Below the pieces are notes generated by a model. The model had not been told where the DNA came from and ran no database searches. It saw only the letters and a list, made by a program, of their open reading frames with translations. This document shows, piece by piece, positions 11,574 through 21,925 of a DNA stretch of 64,000 nucleotides. Both the position numbers and the translations under genes were made by a program. Where the stretch lies: NCBI RefSeq assembly GCF_033807715.1, contig NC_084590.1:2856001-2920000 (forward strand). Direction: 5' to 3'. Within the stretch, counting starts at the first letter, position 1, and each line of letters begins with the position of its first letter. This DNA is from Cololabis saira. Lineage: Eukaryota > Chordata > Actinopteri > Beloniformes > Belonidae.

Positions 11574-11632
11574 CGCGATCATCCGGCAGTAGTCCGTGGC
11601 ACTTCAAAATTTCCCGGGAATTTTGTCTAGTT
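11574..11632. repeat. Right 59 bp terminal direct repeat
   Basis: Same orientation and sequence as 9061-9120, marking the other end of the composite repeat. Confidence 0.9.
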
Positions 11633-11633
11633 G

Positions 11634-12123
11634 TTCCATACTATTTGCCCTGTGGTTTGAGTTCTATCATTTATTTGATACAAAATCTAAATGTTTTGGT
11701 TTGATATTGTCAAAATATTGTTTCCAAAGCCATCTGCAATCAATAAGTTATTGAACTTATTAATGTGAAGCAAAATTATTGTCTATGGTTGAATCTAAAC
11801 ATATAGTAGCTTTTAGATACTAATTAACCTCTGAAACCCCAGCATTCATATTTGGGGGAAATCTTCGCTGACAATACCAGATCGACAAGCTCAAGGGTCG
11901 TAGCTTGCTTTGCGAGTATTGAACTTGTTATGTCTAATTTCTGCGAAGATATTTATGGAGGGAAACTTTACCAGTAGTGTCACCAGTATAGCTGTAGCCC
12001 ACGGGACTGCCTCTCATCAACGACAGCCTTTGCTGCATGACATATCACTCCACTTCTCTCTCCTGGTGTAGAATACAAATTCTGTTTATATTTAATGTCC
12101 TTGTTTTTTTGTTTTTTTTATAG
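11634..12123. other. Non-coding stretch, possible LINE remnant at its start
   Basis: The first 180 bases show faint similarity to the post-GVPQGS part of a LINE RT, which would fit continuation of the LINE interrupted at 9058, but the reading is too decayed to trust. The rest shows nothing recognisable, ending in a T-rich tract before the possible splice acceptor at 12123. Confidence 0.3.
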
Positions 12124-14173
12124 GTGGCCAGGCTGCAGTCAGTTGGAGTGGAGGTGGTGGCGCTTGCCTTTGACACCCAAAGCCCTAACTTTGTGGTCCA
12201 AACCAGCTACTCCAAAGTAGGAGAGGCTTTCCTGATGGCAACAGGCATTGCCATCAGGCGTAAAAGATTTTGCAGTCTATTGTAGAGGTTTGTAGATCTC
12301 TACATTTACAATTAACTTCAACTATTCTCGGAGTTACTCCTTTTCTTATTTGTCCTTATTCTCTATTGCATTTCTAGGAGTTCCCTTCTCAGCTCCGGCT
12401 TCAACAGCATCGTCCATTGCAAAAACGCTGAAGAGTGATCTTTGCAAAAAAGTCACAGCACTTTTCAGCCAGAAATACAGTAAGTATCAAGGACTTCTTT
12501 ACAAGGACTATTTAACCCAAATACAATTACTTATCCTGTGATGTGCCTAATACACTCAGTTTTTGTTAATATATAGCCTGTACTTTGCAGCTATCTGATG
12601 AATTGTCTGTTCATCTAAATTGTGTTATTTTAAACAGACCTGCAGAATATTGTCCGTTTACAATTTGATCTGGTGTCTGTGTCATTTAGAGGATGCCGGG
12701 GGTGTGGGTTTACTACCCTACCTAAAGGCAGAGAAAGGTTTCCTCAGAATGACTGGACTGCCTGATGGCATAGCCCTGCGAAAGGCCAACCACTATGGAG
12801 TCGATCAGTTGAGGCAGATTCTCAGTGCTGCTGACAAAATCTCTATTCAAATAGGTGAGTGATTTTTAAAACGTGTAGACTTCAATAGACTTCCTTATTA
12901 TTATGTCAACATGAGTAAGGTGTTTCTGGCCATTATGGGCATAGCACAACCATCATGCCGAAGAAAAAAACAAGATTCCTTTTTCAGTATTTTGCGCTAT
13001 TTTAGTTGCCAGATTTCTTTCTGCATTTAAAAAAAAAAAAAAAAAAAACGATATTGCATTAGTGATAAAAGCAAAAAATATGTTTTTGTAGTCAACCAGA
13101 GTCCCGAGGAGAATCGTGAAGGTCTTCAGATTTCAGGTCAGTCATTATGTTTTAATTTTCCATGTCTATACAAGTTTGAATGGTTTATTTTGATGTTAGC
13201 AGATTCAGTGCTTTCACATGTGTGTGTTGGTATGAATACTTGTAGTGTGTCTGTCATAATAGGTCATCCATTGTTTTAAAGTCTTTTGTCTTTGTAGATG
13301 TTCACAGTGCTGAAGACCCACTTGAGGAAACCACAGTGGAAGAAGCGTTCACACAGATGGATGGTCAGTATTAAAATTGGGTCTACATGTCTACCAGTAA
13401 GACGTCCTAAGGGTGAGATGTGTGGATCTCCTTTGTTTGATGAGGCGATTGTTTTGAAGTTCAGATATGGGCTGATATACAGTGTCGTTCAATACAGTTA
13501 TATCAATCGTTCTGGTCTAACCATGACATCATGGTAGTTGATAGTAACCACAGTTACCCACCAAAACTGCCAATCCATTGGGCTCAAAAAAGGGAGTGCA
13601 CAAACTTGGATGTATTTATTTTGTTTTGAGAAATTTATCACCAAAGCTCAATTCTGTGTTAATGAATATTCATCTTGTCGCTCTCTTTCACTCAGAGGAT
13701 CTCAAGAAATATGGGTTTGAGCCAATTCTGAAGCCACTTATTGATGATCTTAAAGGTATTGTGACATCATTTTTAACATGCTTTTAACACTATTAAAAGT
13801 CTTGGCCAACATCCCTCAAATGTGTCTAAAAGAGTGTAACAAGAAAAACTTCACTCTAGTACTCTTTTCCTGGCTTTTTATTACAGTGTTTTTTTGCGCC
13901 GTGAAAAATGCTTCCTTTCCCCCCTTTCCTGTCAATCATTGCTCCGCTCCTCCTCCAAACCTCCTCCTCCTCCAGCCATACGCTCACAGCGGCGTCGGAG
14001 CGACAGGCGAAGCATGCACGGAAAAGCAGGAGGGCGAACCACAGCAAACAATCATAAAAATAAAGGCATGCAAGCAGCAGTGTCCTCTTATCTTAAGTCC
14101 AGTCAGTGGCCGCGGGTGTTTTTAGCAGTTTTCCTCCGGTGATTAGAACAAAAGAGGCTCTACAGCTCCGTGT

Positions 14174-14305
14174 TAAGCCTCATTTATGGTTCCGCGTTAA
14201 ATCGACGCAGAACCTACGCCGTAGGGTTCAGCATACGGTGCGCGTCGCCGCGTAACCCTACGCCGTAGGCTCTGCGTCGGTAACGCGGAACCATAAATCA
14301 GCCTT
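14174..14305. mobile_element. Palindromic MITE
   Basis: About 130 bp that folds back on itself: the left arm AGCCTCATTTATGGTTCCGC is mirrored on the right by GCGGAACCATAAATCAGCCT, with further pairing around CCTACGCCGTAGG. It lies in what would be the intron between 13755 and 14558. Non-coding. Confidence 0.75.
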
Positions 14306-14762
14306 TATGGTGCGCTGGAGAGGAGAGGAGACAGGGAGCTGGGTGGAGGGGGCGGTGATTTAGCGGATCGTTACGTAATGATCCGCCACCAAACCACATG
14401 CGCCGTTTTTGCACAGTTATGCGGAAAATCCCAGAAAGCACACAATACACTGAATGTTAAAAGTTCGTTGTTTTTTGGGTGTAATTGATGTCAAGACACC
14501 CAACAAAACACAAAAAATCAAGAAAAATGTGTTTTTCATGTCACAATCCCTTTAAGATTTTGGAGACAGAAGGAATACAGTTGCCCTTTTCAGCTACACC
14601 TGTGAAGGGTTCCGTCATTCAGGTTACAGGAGACAATTTAGCTCTACATGCACTTTTTGGTTTTGTTGAATCATTCAGTGCGACAAAAACAAAAACATAT
14701 TAATTCCTGTTCACAACAAATGTGAGTATTACACGGAGGAGCAATTTAATGATAAAATAGTC

Positions 14763-15557
14763 ATGAATGAAACACTGTCTATCATCCATTTCAACAGTAG
14801 AAGTATAAATTGTAACTTATCAAAAATAAAAGATTACTTAAAGCAGTTCAGAAATAGTTTTAGTATAATTGCAGTATCAGAAACATGGTTGAAGGATGGG
14901 GATATGGATGAATTTCAGATAGATGGATATGAGTTATATTATGTAAATAGAATGATTAAAAAAGGTGGAGGAGTAGCTTTGTACATCAACACTAGTTTGA
15001 AATGTAAAGTCATTAGCAATATGACAACTGTTGTTGACAGTATTATGGAAATTATCACAGTGGAAATTATCAATGAAAAAACTAAAAATGCTATAATCAG
15101 TTGTGTCTATAGATCACCAGGTTCCTGCGTAGAGACATTTACAGACAAAATAATGGAGCTGTTTGACAGAAGCCAAAATAAGATTGTGTTTTTATGTGGA
15201 GACTTTAATATTGATCTTGAAAATCCAAATTCAATGAACACAACAAGTGAATTTATAAATTCAATGTATACCTTGAGTCTGTTTCCAGTGATAACCAAAC
15301 CAACGAGAATTACATCACAGAGTGCAACTGTTATTGACAACATTTTTACAAACGCAGTTGATGGAAAAGTAGAGAGTGGGATCTTGATAACTGATGTAAG
15401 TGATCATTTACCTGTTTTCACAGTTTATAAAAATTATCAATGTAATACAACAGGAATCACCTCAGAAAAATTAATAAGAAACAGATCTAACGAAGCATTG
15501 GAGGCGCTGAAAGAAGACCTAAAAAAAACAGAATTGGGATGGAGTGTATGTAAATGA
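14763..15557 (+). CDS. LINE pol, endonuclease half
   Basis: ATG-initiated frame of 264 codons encoding an AP-type endonuclease that nicks target DNA for target-primed reverse transcription. Motifs in order: IIHFNSRSIN, AVSETWL, GGGVALYI, CVYRSPGS, CGDFNIDLENP, VIDNIFTN, and SDHLPVF near the end, which is the expected catalytic set. The frame is lost near 15528 in a run of eight A residues; with one base fewer it would run directly into the RT frame that overlaps its end. So this is one ORF split by a single homopolymer indel, or by a sequencing error. Confidence 0.85.
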   Translation: MNETLSIIHFNSRSINCNLSKIKDYLKQFRNSFSIIAVSETWLKDGDMDEFQIDGYELYYVNRMIKKGGGVALYINTSLKCKVISNMTTVVDSIMEIITVEIINEKTKNAIISCVYRSPGSCVETFTDKIMELFDRSQNKIVFLCGDFNIDLENPNSMNTTSEFINSMYTLSLFPVITKPTRITSQSATVIDNIFTNAVDGKVESGILITDVSDHLPVFTVYKNYQCNTTGITSEKLIRNRSNEALEALKEDLKKTELGWSVCK

Positions 15558-17613
15558 TGTAAATATAGCTTATGATTCATTCATGACGCTATTGATAGAA
15601 TTGTATGAAAAACACTGTAGACTCAGGAGTATTGCCAAGAAAAATGCTATTGACAAACCATGGATGACCAAAGGACTACGAAATGCCTGCAAGAAGAAAA
15701 ACTATTTATATAGATGTTTCTTAAAACTAAGGTCAAAAGAAGCAGAAGAAAGGTATAAGAAATATAAAAATAAATTAGTATGGATAATAAGAAGACATAA
15801 AAAAGAATACTATGGTGATTTACTAAATAAAAATAGAAACAATATAAAGGCTACATGGGGAATAATAAATGGTGTAATAAAAAATGATCAAATAAAATCA
15901 GCTCTTCCAAATTATTTTGTGAAAGATAACTATGACATTAATGACAAAACTGAAATAGTAAGCAAGTTTAATGATTTTTTTGTAAACATAGGCCCTAGTC
16001 TTGCAGCAAACATACCAACAATAAAAGACAATACAGATGAAAACACAATAATGGATAATGTGAATAGCATTTTTCTTGGTAAGGTAGAAAAAGAAGAAAT
16101 ACTGAATATTGTAAAAAGTTGTGCAAGTAAAGGATCTACTGACTGTGCAGATATGGATATGATATTAGTAAAGAATATAATTGAATTGGTTATTGAACCA
16201 TTTACATATATATGCAATCTATCATTTTCAACGGGGATATTTCCTGATAATATGAAAACAGCAAAAGTAATTCCACTCTATAAAAATGGAGATAAACATG
16301 TTTTTTCCAACTACAGACCAGTATCCTTGCTTCCACAATTTTCAAAAATATTAGAGAAACTATTTGTAGTTAGGTTAGATACATTTATAGACAGATACAA
16401 TATTTTAAACAATGGTCAGTATGGATTTAGAACCAATCACTCCACATCAATGGCACTTATGGAATTAACTGAAGAAATTTGCACTGCAATTGATAAGAGA
16501 CATTTTTTTGTAAGTATTTTTGTTGACCTCAAAAAAGCCTTTGATACCATAAATCATACCATACTTCTAAAAAAATTGAGCAAATACGGTATCAGAGGGG
16601 TGGCACATCAATGGGTCTCAAGCTACTTGGAGAATAGAAAGCAGTATGTGCAGATAAATAATGTCAAATCTGAATCACAATTTATTAAGTGTGGCGTACC
16701 TCAGGGGTCGGTTCTTGGGCCAAAACTGTTTATTTTGTATATTAATGATTTTGTTTATGTTTCCAAACTGCTCAAATGTATTTTGTTTGCAGACGACACT
16801 ACTTTATGTTATTCTGGGGAAGATTTAACATATGTGTTGAATGTGGTTAAAAAGGAATTTAAAAAAATAAAAACATGGTTTGAGGTAAATAAATTATCAG
16901 TGAATCTTGAAAAAACAAACTTCATGATATTTAGTAACAGAAAAAGAGAAACAGACACTTCAATTAATATAGATGGTATTGAAATTAATAGAGTAAGAGA
17001 AACCAAGTTTTTGGGTGTCATGCTGGATGAGAATTTGAATTGGAAATCACATATCAATTATACAAAGATAAAAATATCAAAAACAATTGCTCTGTTACAC
17101 AAAGTTAAGGATTTATTGGACAACAAAGCATTGTACATTTTATATAACACTCTGATTGTTCCATATCTGACCTACTGTGTTGAAGTTTGGGGAAATGCCT
17201 GTAAAACATATATTCAATCAATTTTCATTCTGCAAAAAAGAGCCATAAGGATAATTAGTAGAAAACGATATAGAGATCCAACAAATCCATTATTCCTTCA
17301 GTTAAATTTGTTGAAATTTCATGAACTAGTAGACCATAGTATTCTGCAAATTATGTTTAAAGCTCATAAAAAAACTTTACCAATCAACATTCAGAAAAGA
17401 TTTGAAAAAAGAAAAAGCAAGTATAACTTAAAAGGAACAGAGATTTTTATAAAACCAAGATGCAGGACAAAATTGATGGAACGTTGTGTTTCTGTGAAAG
17501 GAATCAATTTATGGAACAATCTGAACAAAGAAAACAAAGAATCCAAATCAAACATCACATTTAAAAGAACAATTAAAACCTGTATGTTAAGGAAATATAA
17601 CGAAAAATGTTGA
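15544..17613 (+). CDS. LINE pol, reverse transcriptase half
   Basis: A 689-codon frame with a complete non-LTR RT: PLYKNGDKHVFSNYRPVSLL, GFRTNHST, VDLKKAFDTINH, CGVPQGSVLGP and the active site FADDT, then a C-terminal region with YLTYCVEVWGN. No stop codons. The ATG at 15544 is probably not a real start; translation more likely comes from the upstream endonuclease frame without the A-run indel. Closest in pattern to Rex1/CR1-like fish LINEs. All residues of the core RT motifs appear to be present. Confidence 0.85.
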   Translation: MYVNDVNIAYDSFMTLLIELYEKHCRLRSIAKKNAIDKPWMTKGLRNACKKKNYLYRCFLKLRSKEAEERYKKYKNKLVWIIRRHKKEYYGDLLNKNRNNIKATWGIINGVIKNDQIKSALPNYFVKDNYDINDKTEIVSKFNDFFVNIGPSLAANIPTIKDNTDENTIMDNVNSIFLGKVEKEEILNIVKSCASKGSTDCADMDMILVKNIIELVIEPFTYICNLSFSTGIFPDNMKTAKVIPLYKNGDKHVFSNYRPVSLLPQFSKILEKLFVVRLDTFIDRYNILNNGQYGFRTNHSTSMALMELTEEICTAIDKRHFFVSIFVDLKKAFDTINHTILLKKLSKYGIRGVAHQWVSSYLENRKQYVQINNVKSESQFIKCGVPQGSVLGPKLFILYINDFVYVSKLLKCILFADDTTLCYSGEDLTYVLNVVKKEFKKIKTWFEVNKLSVNLEKTNFMIFSNRKRETDTSINIDGIEINRVRETKFLGVMLDENLNWKSHINYTKIKISKTIALLHKVKDLLDNKALYILYNTLIVPYLTYCVEVWGNACKTYIQSIFILQKRAIRIISRKRYRDPTNPLFLQLNLLKFHELVDHSILQIMFKAHKKTLPINIQKRFEKRKSKYNLKGTEIFIKPRCRTKLMERCVSVKGINLWNNLNKENKESKSNITFKRTIKTCMLRKYNEKC

Positions 17614-18499
17614 GTTTGATTGACATACCCGTAGGCGGTGGTAATTTTATTTAAATGTTATTTTAATTTTATTTTAGTTGTTTTTATTCACTTAGTTTTT
17701 TGTTTTTTTTAATTATTATTAAATGTTATTTGTGAAAGGGGCAGATCAGATAAGATTCTTCTTCTTTCTGCTCCCTTTTCATTCATAAGTTAGGAACATT
17801 TGTATTTGTGTTTGTATTGAATTGTTTTGTTTTTTGAATGAAAATAAAGAATAAAATGAAAATGAATTGTTGTAGGTTATGTTTAACTGATAGAAGTGAA
17901 TATCAGTCAGTTTTCAGTGAAGATCACCCAGGTTTAACTCTACGTTCAAAAGACCTTCATGTTGAGCATGTTTGTGTCATCCAGGAAAATCCTGCTTTGA
18001 AATCAATATTTGGTGTCAAACGAGACTGTCCATTCAATTCTCTCCAGTTTTTCCATTCGTCAAACAATTACGCTGTAGACATAACGCATGACCTGCTAGA
18101 AGGAGTGGTCCAATATGACTTAAAGCTTGTGTCTCAGTATTTGATCAAGAATTCAATATACCTGAGTTCATTGTCTGAAAGAATTGTCAGCTTTAATTAT
18201 GGATACACACAGAGAAAGAACAGGCCAGGTGGACTTAAGCTGGATGACAACAGCAAAGATCTTGGACTTAATGCTATCCAGTCTTGGTGCCTCCTATGCA
18301 ATGTCTCGCTGATATTTGGAGATTTAGTTGAAAGAGCAGATACCTGTTGGCAATTGTTACTCCTTTTGATTCCATTTGTAAACATTGTGTTTTCAACAAC
18401 TGTAACTCATGGTATGACTTGTTATTTGAAACATCTCTGAACATCACAAACTTTTTAAATCCATCTTCCCAGAGCACAATCTCATTCCAAAACATCACA

Positions 18500-20182
18500 T
18501 ATGATTTTGACACTATAGATCATGGCATTTTACTGCACAGGTTAGAGCATGTTGTTGGGATTAAAGGGACAGCTCTATGTTGGTTTAAATCATACCTATC
18601 TGACAGGTTCCAGTTTGTTCATGTACATGAGGTTTCTTCAGAACAGTCAAGGGTCTGTTATGGTGTTCCGCAGGGTTCAGTGCTAGGGCCAATCTTGTTC
18701 AGTTTATACATGCAGCCGTTGGGAAGTATAATCCAGAATCACGGCATACACTTTCATTGTTATGCTGATGATACGCAGCTCTACTTGTCTATGAAGCCGG
18801 ATGAAACAGAACCGTTAGTTAAACTTCAGGCATGTCTTAGGGACATCAAGGACTAGATGTCCAGAAATTTCCTGCTTCTAAATTCAGATAAAACAGAGGT
18901 TATCATTCTTGGTCCAGAGCATCTTAGGAAGGGATTAGATGGTGTTGCGATGGCTTCCAGTGCAACTGTGAGAAACCTTGGTGTTATTTTCGATCAGGAT
19001 TTGTCGTTTAAACCATATGTCAATCAGGTTTGTAAAATAGCCTTTTTCCATCTCCGTAATATTGCAAAGATTAGGAAAATCCTCTCGCAGAGTGATGCAG
19101 AAAAACTAGTTCATGCGTTTGTATCTTCTAGACTAGATTACTGTAATGTGTTGTTAGCAGGATGTCCAAGTAATTTGCTGAATAGGCTCCAGCTGATCCA
19201 AAATGCAGCAGCACGAGTACTGACAGGAATTAGCAGGAGAGACCACGTCTCTCCAGTGTTAGCGTCGCTCCATTGGTTATCCGTAAAATTCAGAATCCAG
19301 TTTAAAATTCTATTACTTGCGTATAAAGCCCAAAACGGCTTAGCTCCGCATTATTTGCAAGACCTGATAGTGCCTTATGTTCCTGTCAGAGCTCTCCATT
19401 CTCAGAGTGCAGGTTTACTCGTAGTTCCTAGAGTATCTAAATGTAGATTTGGAGGGCGGGCGTTCTGCTATCAGGCACCACTACTATGGAACCAACTTCC
19501 AATCTGGGTTAAGGAGGCTGACACCACCTCCACCTTTAAAACTAAACTTAAAACATTTCTGTTTAGTAAAGCCTATAGTTAGTGTTTAGTAAACCTCTAG
19601 CTGGTGTTGGTAAATCTCTAGGTAGTGTAAACTTTAGTGTGTCAGAGTCGCTCCTGTAGTTTCTTGTGCTGGCCCCCCCTTCTCCTCCCTTTTCTCTCTT
19701 TTGTCCATGTTGCAGCATCCTTTGCCGGACACCGGAACCTGCAGGTGGTCGTGGGTGGCTTGTAGCTTGCATTACGGAGCACAAGTCTTTCCCTGACCCT
19801 GCACCCCAACCTGGGACTTGCTGATTGGGCCGGAGCTTCGGGAGCTGCGTGCTGGCCTGCGTTCCCACCCCTGGTCATCCCGTTGCTGCTTCCACCTGCC
19901 TGCTGTGCTGTTGCCGTCCCTGACCCACCAGTCTGGCCCTCGGCAGGAGGGTCCCCCCTTATGAGCCTGGTCCTGCTCAAGGTTTCTTCCCTCCTAAAGG
20001 GGAGTTTTTCCTTGCCACTGTTTGGCTTAAGGTTTTTCTCCCACTAGGGGAGTTTTTACCTGCCATTGTTTATGTAATAACTGCTCGGGGGTCATGTTCT
20101 GGGTATGGGTCTCTGTAAAGCGTCTAGAGACAACTCTGTTGTATTAGACGCTATATAAATAAAATTGAATTGAATTGAATTG
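18500..20182 (+). mobile_element. 5'-truncated L2/Maui-type LINE
   Basis: Begins inside the RT domain (FDTIDHGILL) and ends with the 3' tail typical of this group: a conserved ...TATTAGACGCTATATAAATA stem region and a short ATTGA repeat at about 20162-20182. The host reading (transposase-like gene) is intact on both sides, so this is a clean insertion. The 3' UTR between 19583 and 20160 is C/T-rich and non-coding. Confidence 0.85.
18505..19582 (+). pseudogene. L2-type reverse transcriptase C-terminal half
   Basis: Two abutting frames read as one protein: FDTIDHGILL, YGVPQGSVLGP and the active site YADDTQLYL, then NLGVIFDQDLSF, HAFVSSRLDYCN, QNAAARVL, LHWLSV and WNQLP. A single in-frame TAG at 18854-18856 splits them; by comparison with the family, the codon is probably a former Trp. 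The fingers region and the endonuclease are absent because of 5' truncation. Confidence 0.85.
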
Positions 20183-20774
20183 ATCCACTACCTAAGCTGT
20201 ATTAGAAGAATTGGACCACTCATACACATTTGGTGCATGAGATTAGAAGGAAAACATAATATATTTCAAAAAATCTGTTAAAAACTTCAAAAACATTGCT
20301 AAGACTTTGGTTAAGAAACATCAGGCTCAGTTAGCATTTCATTTTGAGAACTTTTATTTCCAAAGATTACAGTTTGGTCCGATCTCCAAAGTCCTGGTCA
20401 GCAGTATAGAGGGTGGAGAGGTGCTGAATGAAGCTTTTGATGTGTTGTCAGTTTCCACCACTTCCTGGGTCAAAAACTATGGCACAGAGTATCAAGTTGG
20501 GATGTATGTGGTTACTGGAGTTGAAAATGAGATGCCTTTGTTCAACAGGATTGACAGTATAATTGTTAAAGACCACAATGCCTATCTTTTGATTTGTAAA
20601 GTCTCAAATGTAGTTTTTGATGATCATTTAAATGCATTTGGTATTGAGGAGAAAAATGAGATTTTCACAGTGATCTGTGTAAATGACCTGGTATATTACA
20701 GACCTTGTGATAGGCAGTTTTCATATGACACCGATGACCAAGTGTACCTTGTTCCATACTGTAACTATATGTGA

Positions 20775-21002
20775 ATCCATGCAGACTGCTAATTGTTAAT
20801 GTGGTGTGGTGGCCATTAATAAGATTATTTTTCTAATGAAGTTTTTGCCTTGTGTATTTTTTGCGAAGGGTTTGTTGGGTGGTTGTGATGGTTAAGGGTG
20901 GGTGGGTTTATTGGTAGTCAAATTTTACACCCATTGGTGTGAATGCGTCGGTAGTCAGTGTTGCATTTTCAACCGCAGTCAGTGTAACATTTTATTAAAA
21001 TG
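20775..21002. other. Non-coding region after the transposase-like gene
   Basis: Follows the TGA at 20772-20774. T/G-rich and without ORFs; it leads into the short tandem repeat block at 21003. No clear poly(A) signal was noted. Confidence 0.35.
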
Positions 21003-21408
21003 ACACTAGTGTAGAGTACTATTGACACTACACATACTAGCTAGTGTTAATTTTTAACTCTTTACAGTGTTGAACTAACTATAACTGAGTGTAAAATTAT
21101 TAACACTGACACTATACATCTGTTAGCCAGTGTTAACTTTGAACTCCCTACAGTGTTGAAATTACTAGACTTGAGTGTAAAAATCTACACTGACACTAGT
21201 GTAGAGTACTATTGACACTTAACAAGTGTTGGCCAGTGTTAATTTTCAACTCCCTACAGTGTTGAACTAACTATATCTGAGTGTAAAAACATTAACACTA
21301 GTGTTAGTGTTAAATAAACACTAAAAAGAGTGGATGCATATACACACTTTATCAGCGTTAAATTAAACACTCTCAGAGTTGATTTAACACTGGCATTTTT
21401 GCTGTGTA
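21003..21408. repeat. MITE-like block with three ~95 bp units
   Basis: Three diverged units, starting near 21003, 21098 and 21190, each carry GACACTAGTG- or AACACTGACAC-type starts, a CCAGTGTTAA-like core and CTACAGTGTTGAA. The block ends with GTTGATTTAACACTGGCATT then TTTGCTGTGTAG, which reads like the inverted end of a fish DNA transposon (CTACACAGCAAAAATGCC). The matching left end was not found, so the element is probably partial. Confidence 0.55.
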
Positions 21409-21925
21409 GTTCAATACAGTTATATCAATCGTTCTGGTCTAACCATGACATCATGGTAGCTGCTAGTAACCAGAGTTACCCACCGAATATTGGTACTCCA
21501 TATATGGTGATGTAGGACTCATTTGATTGATTGATATATTGAAAAATGTATTAAAAGAAAAATGCATTGGAACAGGTAGTTTCAATGGTACAAAGTCAAC
21601 TAAAAGGCATTATTTCATGAAAGTATTATACTTGTTTACAATGAAGATCTTTTTTTAACTCATATGACATTGAAAAACATAACTGTTGACATAACGACAG
21701 GTTTTGGTTTTTGATGGAGGGATGGACGGACGGACACAGACAAATTCTGCTTCTTTTCAGAGTGAACAGCGACCTTCGGTTGCAATAATGATTTATGTTT
21801 ACCGTCTACAGAAGCAGTGTACATTGATTTCATCATTGTGTTTCTCTACTGGTTTACAATAACGTCTGTGTGTCATCATAGGTCATCTATTGTGTTTAAG
21901 AAGTTAAAGCCTTTTGTCTTTGTAG

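Larger units (their letters stand above)
9061..11632. mobile_element. 2.6 kb composite repeat with terminal direct repeats and internal satellite
   Basis: A unit bounded by two direct copies of a 59-60 bp sequence and inserted in the LINE above. Its left 1.3 kb (9121-10426) is non-coding, with a poly(A) stretch and an AT-rich tract near 10355-10425. Its right 1.15 kb is nine copies of a 128 bp repeat. No transposase is visible. A possible class is a non-autonomous rolling-circle element, since such elements often hold central tandem repeats and terminal hairpins; the direct-repeat ends do not prove this. It could also be a satellite-forming terminal-direct-repeat element of another kind. Confidence 0.6.
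14688..17867 (+). mobile_element. Nearly intact LINE (Rex1/CR1-like)
   Basis: A non-LTR retrotransposon inserted in the large exon of the transposase-like gene: gene coding stops after ...FSA near 14685 and resumes with NCCRLCLTD at 17868. It has a short 5' leader, an endonuclease-RT frame (14763-17613) and a 3' UTR ending in an A-rich tail. Its base composition is markedly AT-rich compared with Rex3 at 41.7 kb. No ORF1 is seen, so it may be slightly 5' truncated. A clear target duplication could not be defined. Confidence 0.8.
12124..20774 (+). pseudogene. Multi-exon transposase-like gene of a teleost repeat family, split by two LINEs
   Basis: Exons with consensus splice sites run: 12124-12285 (uncertain), 12378-12479, 12690-12853, 13092-13136, 13298-13363, 13696-13755, then a large exon starting about 14558 and ending at the stop at 20774. 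Phases agree between successive exons from 12378 to 13755; the junction into the large exon is out of phase by one, so that boundary is unsure. The large exon encodes a domain I associate with a multi-copy, unnamed fish family: VTGDNLALHALFGFVESFSA, CRLCLTD, AVDITHDLLEG, LGLNAIQSW, GPLIHIWCM, VPYCNYM. A LINE sits inside it at about 14688-17867 and an L2-type LINE at about 18500-20182; coding resumes precisely after each. Further damage: a one-base frameshift near 18434 and another near 20270. Probably transposon-derived; no catalytic triad can be assigned. Confidence 0.7.

Noticed and set aside
10313..11704. Series of overlapping 60-90 codon ORFs with repeated sequence
   Set aside because: They follow from the 128 bp tandem unit read in shifting frames; 128 is not a multiple of three.
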